From Saccharopolyspora ipomoeae (GTDB taxonomy: Bacteria; Actinomycetota; Actinomycetes; Mycobacteriales; Pseudonocardiaceae): 64,000 nucleotides of DNA. This document shows positions 53,450-62,605 of this stretch, piece after piece. The position numbers were made by a program, and so were the translations under genes. Below the pieces are notes generated by a model. It was given only the letters and a program-made list of their open reading frames with translations. It did not search any database and was not told the DNA's origin. Each line of letters begins with the position of its first letter. Positions within the stretch are counted from its first letter, which is position 1. The stretch is taken from positions 124,001 to 188,000 of the forward strand of contig NZ_JASAOF010000009.1 in assembly GCF_029952525.1 (NCBI RefSeq), read 5' to 3'.

Positions 53450-53470
53450 TCAAACCTGGTGGATGTTTGA
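53450..53470. promoter_or_regulatory. Inverted repeat between pucR-type and permease genes
   Basis: TCAAAC (53450-53455) and GTTTGA (53465-53470) form a perfect 6-bp dyad with a 9-base spacer in the 103-base divergent gap. It is a candidate binding site for the PucR-type regulator. Confidence 0.5.
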
Positions 53471-53536
53471 CAGAACGTACCTTGTTCCTCAGGGCCTCCG
53501 CCACAAGTATGGCTGGATGGCAATGCGGAGACGCAC

Positions 53537-55003
53537 ATGAGGACAGTTCCGACGAGCAACAGCGCGCATCAACAGGACCTCGAGAGGGAATTGCAGCCGA
53601 TCCCGGAGGAGGCCCGCACTCGTGCCGTGTCCGGGCAGTTCTGGATCTGGGCAGGCGCCAACATTGCTCCGATCAACTGGGTCTTGGGAGCGCTGGGGAT
53701 CAAACTCGGGCTGGGGCTCACCGACGCGGTGTTCGTGCTCGTGGCCGGGAATCTGGTCGGCATGGCCCTGTTCGGGCTGTTCGTGCTGCTTGGTCAGCGC
53801 ACCGGCGCCACCGGAATGGTGTTGTCCAGGGCGGCGTTCGGTCGGCGTGGCAACTACCTTCCGGCAGCTATCCAGGCGGCGTTGGCGGTCGGGTGGTGCG
53901 CGGTGAACACCTGGATCATCCTCGATCTCGTCATGGCACTGCTGGGCGAGCTCGGCCTCGTCGATCCGGCGATGCACAACTATCCCGCCAAGATCGCGGT
54001 GTCCGGGATGATCATGGTCGTGCAGGTGGTGATCTCCTGGATCGGGTACCGGGCCATCGCCGGCTTCGAGAAGTGGACGGTGCCGCCGACGGTCGTGGTC
54101 CTGGTGGCGATGTCGGTCGTCGCGTGGACGAAGCTCGACATCGACTGGAGTTACGCGGGGCCACCGGGTGCGCTGTTGTCCGGGTGGGATCGCTTCGCGG
54201 CGATGTCCGGCGTCATGACCGCCATCGGGATCGGTTGGGGCATCACGTGGTTCACCTACGCGGCCGACTACTCCCGATTCGTGAGCCGGGAGGTTCCTCG
54301 CCGCAAGCTCTACCTGGCCAGTGCGCTCGGCCAGTTCCTCCCGGTGGTGTGGCTCGGCGTCCTAGGCGCTTCGCTGGCCACGAAGAACGGCGAGGCCGAT
54401 CCCGGGCAGCTGATCGTGAGCTCCTACGGTTCCCTCGCCGTGCCGGTCCTGCTCCTGGTGGTTCACGGGCCGATCGCGACGAACATCCTCAACATCTACA
54501 CGTGCGGCGTCGCGGTGCAGGCGCTGGACCTGCGGATCTCGCGGCGCGGGCTGAGCGTGGTGGTCGGCGCGTTCGCGATGGCGTGCGTGATCTTCTTCGT
54601 CTACCAGGGCGACTTCGCGACGGTGCTGGACTCCTGGCTGGTCTCGCTGGTGGCGTGGGTGGCCGCTTGGGGTGCGATCATGCTGGTGCACTTCTACTGG
54701 TTCGAGCGCGGCACCGCCGGTGTGCAGCGGTTGTTCGATCCCGTCGGGAGCTCCCGGCTGCCCGACGTCAACTCCGCGGCGTTGCTCGCTTTCGGCGCGG
54801 GGATCGTCGGGACCTGGTTGTTCATGCACGGCACCGTGGACGTCTTCCGAGGTCCATTGGCCGAGGCGCTCGGGGGTGTCGACCTGTCCTGGTTGGTCGG
54901 TGGCCTCGTGGCCGGTGCCCTGTACGCCCTGTTGGGATCGCGCGGTCGTCGCGGGCAGGACGGCCTGTCCGCGGAATCGGATGAGCGGAGGAGCAGCGAG
55001 TGA
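53537..55003 (+). CDS. NCS1-family permease (purine/cytosine/hydantoin/allantoin type)
   Basis: 488 residues, 12 spans. WIWAGANIAPINWVLG in span 1 and the FGRRGNYLPA region match the nucleobase:cation symporter-1 family, which imports cytosine, allantoin, hydantoins and related heterocycles with a cation. It is divergent from a PucR regulator and coupled (GTGA) to a deacetylase-fold amidohydrolase. A nitrogen heterocycle is the likely substrate; creatinine is worth considering since creatinase is encoded nearby. Confidence 0.87.
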   Translation: MRTVPTSNSAHQQDLERELQPIPEEARTRAVSGQFWIWAGANIAPINWVLGALGIKLGLGLTDAVFVLVAGNLVGMALFGLFVLLGQRTGATGMVLSRAAFGRRGNYLPAAIQAALAVGWCAVNTWIILDLVMALLGELGLVDPAMHNYPAKIAVSGMIMVVQVVISWIGYRAIAGFEKWTVPPTVVVLVAMSVVAWTKLDIDWSYAGPPGALLSGWDRFAAMSGVMTAIGIGWGITWFTYAADYSRFVSREVPRRKLYLASALGQFLPVVWLGVLGASLATKNGEADPGQLIVSSYGSLAVPVLLLVVHGPIATNILNIYTCGVAVQALDLRISRRGLSVVVGAFAMACVIFFVYQGDFATVLDSWLVSLVAWVAAWGAIMLVHFYWFERGTAGVQRLFDPVGSSRLPDVNSAALLAFGAGIVGTWLFMHGTVDVFRGPLAEALGGVDLSWLVGGLVAGALYALLGSRGRRGQDGLSAESDERRSSE

Positions 55004-55881
55004 CCGAAGAACGCGGTGTTGAATTCCCGTGGCCCGACGGCTATCGCGCGGCGAGCGCGTTCACCTTCGACGTGGACGCCGAGTCGTGCGTTCTGGCGAA
55101 CGATCCGGCTGCTGCGGATCGGATGTCCTTGATGGGGCACCAGTCCTACGGCCCTCGCTTGGGAGTGCCCCGCTTGCTGAGGATGCTGGCGCGGCAGGAC
55201 GTTCGGGCGACGTTCTTCGTCCCCGGGTTCACCGCCGACTGCTACCCCGACGTGGTGAGGTCCATCGTGGATCACGGGCACGAGATCGCTCATCACGGTT
55301 ATCTGCACGAACCGATGCGCGGGATCAGCGCGGAGGTCGAAGCCGAGTACCTGGATCGCGGGTTGGAGGCGCTGGACCGGGTCGCGGGCGTGCGGCCGGT
55401 CGGCTACCGGGCACCGTGGTGGGAGACGAACTGGCACACCCCTCGTCTGCTCGCCGAGAGGGGCTTCGCGTACGACTCCAGCCTGCTCGACGAGGACGTG
55501 CCGTACCGCATCGCTACGAGCGCACCGGGATCGCCGTCGTTGATCGAGATCCCGGTGGACTGGGCGCTCGACGACTGGGAGCAGTACGCGTTCTACCCGG
55601 GCTGGACCGGCAGCGGGGTGATCGAGAGTCCGCTGAAGGTGTTGGAGATGTGGTGGTTGGAGGCACGCGCGCGGCACGCCGAGGCCGGCTGCTTCGTGCT
55701 CACCAACCACCCGTTCCTGTCCGGACGTCCGGCCAAGGCCCACGCGTTGGAAGAGCTCGTGGAGCGGGTGAAGGGACTGGACGGGATGTGGGTGACAACG
55801 TTGCAGGAGATCGCCGAACGCGCCGATGAGGTGTGCGGGGCCGGGAAGGTGCACCAACGGCCCGAGGTGCAGCAGCTCTGA
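55000..55881 (+). CDS. Polysaccharide-deacetylase-fold amidohydrolase (PuuE/cyclic imidase-like)
   Basis: 293 residues, no signal peptide, so cytoplasmic. NodB-fold motifs are present in altered form: FTFDVDAES (metal Asp), HGHEIAHHGYLHE (two metal His) and YRAPWWETN. Cytoplasmic members of this family include the metal-independent allantoinase PuuE and cyclic imide hydrolases rather than cell-wall deacetylases. GTG start overlapping the NCS1 permease stop, so import and ring opening are coupled. Substrate not determined; hydantoin, allantoin, imide or creatinine-type rings fit the context. Confidence 0.78.
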   Translation: MTEERGVEFPWPDGYRAASAFTFDVDAESCVLANDPAAADRMSLMGHQSYGPRLGVPRLLRMLARQDVRATFFVPGFTADCYPDVVRSIVDHGHEIAHHGYLHEPMRGISAEVEAEYLDRGLEALDRVAGVRPVGYRAPWWETNWHTPRLLAERGFAYDSSLLDEDVPYRIATSAPGSPSLIEIPVDWALDDWEQYAFYPGWTGSGVIESPLKVLEMWWLEARARHAEAGCFVLTNHPFLSGRPAKAHALEELVERVKGLDGMWVTTLQEIAERADEVCGAGKVHQRPEVQQL

Positions 55882-55888
55882 CGCCAGC

Positions 55889-55915
55889 GGTGCCCCGCGC
55901 AACACGCGGGGCACC
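55889..55915. terminator. Bidirectional terminator between convergent genes
   Basis: A perfect 11-bp stem (GGTGCCCCGCG, 55889-55899, with 55905-55915) and a CAACA loop, lying 8 bases after the amidohydrolase stop and 8 bases before the IclR stop. Confidence 0.85.
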
Positions 55916-55922
55916 GGCACTA

Positions 55923-56708
55923 CTACTCCGGGGCGCCTAGCCGTTGGGAGATGTCGTCGGCTGTCGCCCGGACGACCTCGGCGAGCTGCTCGCGCAGGGA
56001 TTCCGACACCCGGAAGCTCGGTGCGGACAGCAGCACCGCGGCGGTCGTCCGACCGCGGTGGTCGCGGACCGGGGCGCTGATCCCGATCTCTTCGACGGAG
56101 GTCTCCCCGGCGTTGATGGCGAAGCCGTCGGCTCGCACCTGGGCGAGGCGGTCGAGGTAGCGCTGCTTGGTGTGCTCGTCGTCGTGTCCTCCACCGAGCA
56201 GCCGCCGATCCAGCAGGTCCCGCACGTGCGCGGTGGGCAGCTCGGCGAGGAAGACCTGCACGGATGCGCTCGCCGAGGTCGTGTAGCGGGTGCCGATCGG
56301 GGTGGTGTGCTTGACCTGCATCGGGCTGGGCACCTGTTCGACCGAGACGGACTCGTTGTCGCTCCACACCACCAGGGCTGAGGTCTCCTTGGTGCGCGCC
56401 GTGAGCTCTTCCAGCGCCGGGTAGGCGATGCGGCGCACGTCCAGGTCGGCCAGCAGCGGACCGGCGAGCCCGATCAGGCCCAAGCCCAGCCGGAACCGTC
56501 CGCTCTCCGGATCGCGGGCCACCAGGTTGAGCTGCTCCAGCTGCCCGAGGATGCGGGACGCGGTGCTCTTGTGGAGCTGGACCCGCCGGGAGATCTCGGT
56601 GACACCCAGCGCGGGCTCCCCGATCGAGAAGGCGCGCAGGACGCTGATGCCGTTCTGCAGCGCGGAAGGCGCGCTGGTGGTGTTCTCGTCGTCGGCGCGG
56701 CCGGTCAT
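55923..56708 (-). CDS. IclR-family regulator downstream of creatinase
   Basis: 261 residues. Winged helix with GVTEISRRVQLHKSTASRIL (about 35-55) and an effector domain with NAGETSVEEIGISAPVRD. GAAGGAGC lies before the ATG at 56708. It follows creatinase in the same direction, but a strong hairpin sits in the 68-base gap, so it may be expressed by read-through at a lower level. It probably controls the creatinase gene. Confidence 0.88.
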   Translation of the reverse strand: MTGRADDENTTSAPSALQNGISVLRAFSIGEPALGVTEISRRVQLHKSTASRILGQLEQLNLVARDPESGRFRLGLGLIGLAGPLLADLDVRRIAYPALEELTARTKETSALVVWSDNESVSVEQVPSPMQVKHTTPIGTRYTTSASASVQVFLAELPTAHVRDLLDRRLLGGGHDDEHTKQRYLDRLAQVRADGFAINAGETSVEEIGISAPVRDHRGRTTAAVLLSAPSFRVSESLREQLAEVVRATADDISQRLGAPE

Positions 56709-56730
56709 GCGGATGCTCCTTCACACCGCC

Positions 56731-56767
56731 GGTGCCCGGTGCGGGACGGAGACCCGCACCGGGCACC
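56731..56767 (-). terminator. Hairpin between creatinase and the IclR gene
   Basis: A perfect 15-bp stem (56731-56745 and 56753-56767, arm GGTGCCCGGTGCGGG) follows the creatinase stop and ends 22 bases before the IclR ATG on the same strand. Transcription reaching the regulator from upstream must read through it. Confidence 0.75.
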
Positions 56768-56776
56768 GAATGCTGC

Positions 56777-57997
56777 TCAGTTCTTGATGATGTTGTGCTC
56801 GGCGCCGTAGGGGAAGCCGGTGATGTTCTCGGCGCCATCCTCGGTGATCACGAGGATGTCATGCTCGCGGTACCCACCGGCTCCGGCCCGGCCCTCCGGA
56901 ATGGTGATCATCGGCTCCATGGAGACGACCATGCCGGGTTCGAGCACTGTGGTGATGTCCTCCCGCAGTTCGAGCCCGGCCTCACGGCCGTAGTAGTGCG
57001 AGAGCACGCCGAAGGAGTGCCCGTAGCCGAAGGTGCGGTTCGGCAGCAGGCCTTCGGCTTCGTAGATCGTGTTGAGCTCGGTGGCGATCTCACCGCACAC
57101 CGCGCCGGGGCGGATGAGTTCGAGGCCGCGCTCGTGCACCGCGGTGTTGACTTGCCAGTACCGCAGGTGCTCGACGGAAGGCTCGCCGTAGAACAGCGTC
57201 CGTTCTAGAGCGGTGTAGTAGCCGGCGATCATGGGGAAGCAGTTCAGGCTCAGGATGTCGCCGTCGCGGACCTGACGACTGGTCGCCCAGTTGTGCGCGC
57301 CGTCGGTGTTGATCCCGGACTGGAACCACACCCAGGTGTCGCGCAGTTCGGCGTGCGGGAAGGTGCGGGCGATTTCCCGCACCATGGCCTGGGTCCCGGC
57401 GAGCGCCACCTCGTACTCCGGTACGCCTTCGGCGATCGCTTCGACCACGGCGGCACCGCCGAGATCAGCGATCCGGGCGCCGTGCTTGATCAGCTCGATC
57501 TCCTCGGCGGACTTGATCATCCGCTGGCGCATGGTCGCTGCGGAGACATCGACGAGGTCGAGCGAGGGGAGGGCATCGGCCAGCTGCGCGCGCAGCATCG
57601 GCGGGATGTGGTCGTCCTCGACTCCGAGCGTGCCCGATGTGACGCCCGAGCGCGCCAGCACGGTGCTGACGGCGTGCAGGAAATTGTCGCGCCGCCAATC
57701 GGTGTAGACGATGTTGTCGCCGAAGCTGCGGCGCCAGGGTTGCCCGGCGTCGATGTTGGCCGAGACGGTGACGTGCTCGTTCGCGGTCACCACGAGGGCG
57801 TAGTTGCGGCCGAACGCGGTGTAGAGGAAGTCGCTGTAGTAGTTGATGTTGTGGTAGCTGGTGAACACGACCGCGTTGATGCCGGCGTCGGCCATGTGCT
57901 CGCGCAGCGCGGCCACCCTGCGGTTCATCTCGGTGTCGGAGAACGTCGGCTGGACCCGCTCGCCGTTGTGGATCTCCTTGAGCCGTTCGAGGTTCAT
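56777..57997 (-). CDS. Creatinase (creatine amidinohydrolase), M24 fold
   Basis: 406 residues; Pseudomonas creatinase is about 403. Strong family identity is visible: FTSYHNINYYSDFLY, MIKSAEEIELIKHGARIAD, FQSGINTDGAHN (the catalytic His), GYGHSFG and LSHYYGREAGLELREDI. It hydrolyses creatine to sarcosine and urea without a metal. The ATG at 57997 follows AAAGGAC; the longer frame is not conserved. No sarcosine oxidase gene is in the window. The nearby permease and amidohydrolase may supply creatine from creatinine. Confidence 0.92.
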   Translation of the reverse strand: MNLERLKEIHNGERVQPTFSDTEMNRRVAALREHMADAGINAVVFTSYHNINYYSDFLYTAFGRNYALVVTANEHVTVSANIDAGQPWRRSFGDNIVYTDWRRDNFLHAVSTVLARSGVTSGTLGVEDDHIPPMLRAQLADALPSLDLVDVSAATMRQRMIKSAEEIELIKHGARIADLGGAAVVEAIAEGVPEYEVALAGTQAMVREIARTFPHAELRDTWVWFQSGINTDGAHNWATSRQVRDGDILSLNCFPMIAGYYTALERTLFYGEPSVEHLRYWQVNTAVHERGLELIRPGAVCGEIATELNTIYEAEGLLPNRTFGYGHSFGVLSHYYGREAGLELREDITTVLEPGMVVSMEPMITIPEGRAGAGGYREHDILVITEDGAENITGFPYGAEHNIIKN

Positions 57998-58083
57998 CGG
58001 ACACGTCCTTTCTCGTTGGCGTCCCGCAGTGGCTGCCAGTACCGGGTGATGCACTCCTGGACCGATGCGCTGGCCATAAAGGT

Positions 58084-58096
58084 GCAACAGAGTTGC
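58084..58096. promoter_or_regulatory. Small dyad upstream of creatinase
   Basis: GCAAC-AGA-GTTGC, a perfect 5-bp inverted repeat about 87 bases before the creatinase ATG. Related GCAAC/CGTT elements recur around 58211-58236. It is a plausible site for the downstream-encoded IclR protein. Confidence 0.4.
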
Positions 58097-58250
58097 GCTC
58101 AGAGAAACGTATGAGGTCGACCGAGGGGTGTCAACCCAGGTGGAAACGCGATAAATAGCCGCGTGATCCTGACTCTGCTGCCTTTGCGAGGCGCCAAGGT
58201 GATGTCAAGTGCGCAACGTATGTGCGTTCACTGCAACAATCAGTGATGCT

Positions 58251-58302
58251 CGAACGAGAGCCGGCGCATCCCCGGGGGACGGAGATCGCCGGCTCTCGTT
58301 CG
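58251..58302 (-). terminator. Strong terminator of the glucuronide operon
   Basis: A perfect 16-bp stem (58251-58266 and 58287-58302, arm CGAACGAGAGCCGGCG) with a 20-base loop, just 3' of the transporter stop on the minus strand. Confidence 0.85.
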
Positions 58303-58312
58303 TGGCTCAGCT

Positions 58313-59662
58313 TCAGGAGGTGTGCGGATCCACCACGCGTGAACGTCGATCGGCGACCTCGGCCGTGATCTCCCGGAAGCGGCTCTCGGTGAGCGGGTAG
58401 GAAAGCATGATCACGATCGCGATGATCACGCAGCCCGCCGGGACGACACCGGCCGCGGCGCGAATGCCCCACACCGCCACCTCGGTCTGCGCGGAGGTGC
58501 CGCTGACGTAACCGGCCAGCCCGATCGTGTAAGCCGCCGTCGCCCCGCCGACGGCTTGGCCGAGCTTGCGGACGAACGAGAAGACCGCGTAGGTCGCGCC
58601 TTCCATGCGGACCCCGGTCTGCCACTCGCCGTACTCGACGGTGTCGGCCTCCAGCGACCACATGAGCGTGTTCACCAGTCCGAGCCCCATCCCTACGAGC
58701 ACGAAGAACCCGAGCGAGACCCAGGGCAGGGACGAGGGTGCGAACATGACGCCCGCCGAGCCGGTGATCATGACCATCCCTGCCCCGATGTAGCCGGACT
58801 TCTTGCCGAACCTGCGCACGACGAACGGGGCCAGGGGTGCCAGCAGGAACATCAGTCCCACCTGAGCCACGGTGATGAAGATGTAGAAGTTGGCGTTTCC
58901 CAGCACGTCGCGGGCGTAGTACACGCCGATCGTCTGCAGCGAGAACATCGCGGTGAGGAAGAACAGGGAACTGGCGCACAGCAGGATCAACGGCCGGTTG
59001 CGCCTGAGGGTGGCCAGGCTCTCCTTCAGGCTGACCTTCTGGACTTCGCGTTCGACCGTCTCGCGGGCGGTGAAGAAGGTGAACAGGTACAGCGCGCCCC
59101 CGATGACCACCACCGCGAGGGTGGTCAGCAGCATCGAGTGCTGCAGGTTCGCTGCGCTCTTGATCTGCGGCGACACCACCAGGCTCAGCAGCAGGATGGT
59201 CGCGGCGGCACCCATCGACCGGGCGCTGGCCAGCTTCGAGCGCTCGACCGGGTCTTGGGTCATGGCCGCCGCCAGCGAACCGTAGGGGATGTTGACCAGG
59301 CTGTAGGCCGTGCCGACCGCCGCGTAGGTCACCACGGCGTAGACCAGCTTGCCGGTCAGGCTCCAGTCTGGGACGGAGAACGTCGCCACGTTGAGCAGCA
59401 GCAGCGGGAGGGAGGCGAACAGCAGCCACGGGCGGAACTTGCCCCAGCGGGTGGAGGTCTTGTCGACCAGGCCGCCGGCGACGAGATCGGCGAGCGCGTC
59501 CCAGACGCGCACGACCAGCAAGATCGTTCCCGCGGCCGCGGCCGGGATTCCGGCGACGTCGGTGTAGTAGAGCAGCAGGAACATCGACGCCATGGAGAAG
59601 GCCAGGTTGTTGGCCATGTCCCCGGCGCCGTAGCCGAGGAGCTGGGTGATCCGGAGTTTCAT
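58313..59662 (-). CDS. GPH-family (glycoside-pentoside-hexuronide) transporter, probable glucuronide permease
   Basis: 449 residues, 12 spans. GYGAGDMANNLAFSMASMFL at the start and the RWGKFRPWLL loop after span 2 are GPH hallmarks, as is EYGEWQTGVRMEG late in the protein. GGAGGAATTCC stands before the ATG at 59662. It follows the beta-glucuronidase gene by 40 bases on the same strand, the arrangement of a uidA-uidB-type operon for uptake and hydrolysis of glucuronides by cation symport. Confidence 0.87.
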   Translation of the reverse strand: MKLRITQLLGYGAGDMANNLAFSMASMFLLLYYTDVAGIPAAAAGTILLVVRVWDALADLVAGGLVDKTSTRWGKFRPWLLFASLPLLLLNVATFSVPDWSLTGKLVYAVVTYAAVGTAYSLVNIPYGSLAAAMTQDPVERSKLASARSMGAAATILLLSLVVSPQIKSAANLQHSMLLTTLAVVVIGGALYLFTFFTARETVEREVQKVSLKESLATLRRNRPLILLCASSLFFLTAMFSLQTIGVYYARDVLGNANFYIFITVAQVGLMFLLAPLAPFVVRRFGKKSGYIGAGMVMITGSAGVMFAPSSLPWVSLGFFVLVGMGLGLVNTLMWSLEADTVEYGEWQTGVRMEGATYAVFSFVRKLGQAVGGATAAYTIGLAGYVSGTSAQTEVAVWGIRAAAGVVPAGCVIIAIVIMLSYPLTESRFREITAEVADRRSRVVDPHTS

Positions 59663-59702
59663 GGAATTCCTCCTCGATGAGGAATCAGCGGGCAACGCGG
59701 TC

Positions 59703-61912
<2,210 letters not shown>

Positions 61913-61990
61913 TCGCCCAAGAAGTCGAAACCCAACTCCGCCACGCACTCCAACACGAGGGCAAGCGATTCTTGGCCAGCATCTTCGTGG
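61913..61990 (+). pseudogene. Integrase C-terminal tail fragment
   Basis: The plus strand encodes VAQEVETQLRHALQHEGKRF, nearly the same as AAQEVETQLLNALQQRW at the end of the integrase relic at 6.7-7.2 kb on the other strand. The DNA is identical over 26 bases and similar for about 15 more. The rest of the integrase is missing. It is a scrap of a related element. Confidence 0.6.
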
Positions 61991-62154
61991 GTCGGGAAGG
62001 CAGGTGGGGCCTTGACTCTTGTGTGTGCGGGATCAGCGTGCAATGGTCGTCCGCCAGGAACTTGACGCGCCCCCGGACCTCGGGGGCGGACGGCTCGTCG
62101 TGGTCCCGCAGGTGTCGGACGATCGAGATCGATTGGGAGGGAGCAATAGTCAGA
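61991..62154. other. Decayed stretch
   Basis: Sequence between two gene remnants with no recognisable motif on either strand. Confidence 0.35.
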
Positions 62155-62430
62155 TTATCCCGCGATCAGCCACTCCTCACGGCTCACGCGGTCCCCAGGC
62201 GAAGCCGCCGCAGCAGGGGTGGTGATCAGCGCCATGCGGGCCAGCATCGTGGACAGGCGGGGTGACAGGACGCCGAGGGACAGTCCGATCTGGAGTACGA
62301 CGAGCTCGGTGACGCCCCGGCAGTTCATCATTAGACCCGAACCGGCCGACGGCCGCCACCCGTGCCCCAGGACCCGGGCGAAAACCGCCGCGCTCACGAT
62401 CTTTCCCGCCACCGCCAGCAGGGTGATCAA
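62155..62430 (-). pseudogene. CPA2-type cation/proton antiporter, C-terminal membrane-part remnant
   Basis: About 90 codons encode the last two to three spans of a Kef-like exchanger: LLAVAGKIVSAAVFA, then LMMNCRGVTELVVLQIGLSL and LSTMLARMALITT. This is the conserved N-x-R-G-x-x-E-L-V segment of that family. The upstream part, with all earlier spans, is missing and the reading frame upstream is broken. It is not a copy of the intact antiporter at 7.7 kb, which belongs to a different subgroup by eye. Confidence 0.7.
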
Positions 62431-62605
62431 CCCTCGACCTTACCGAGGACCTCGCGGACCGTCGGGGAACCGCGCGGAACTGCGAGAACGGCCAGGTGGC
62501 GCCGAATATGCCGTGGGCGCCGATGGTCTCGGTGATCCACGCAGAGGTGAGCAGAGGAGATGAAAGGATCGTGTGGGGTGGCGGGTGCCCCTCGCGGGCG
62601 GTTCT

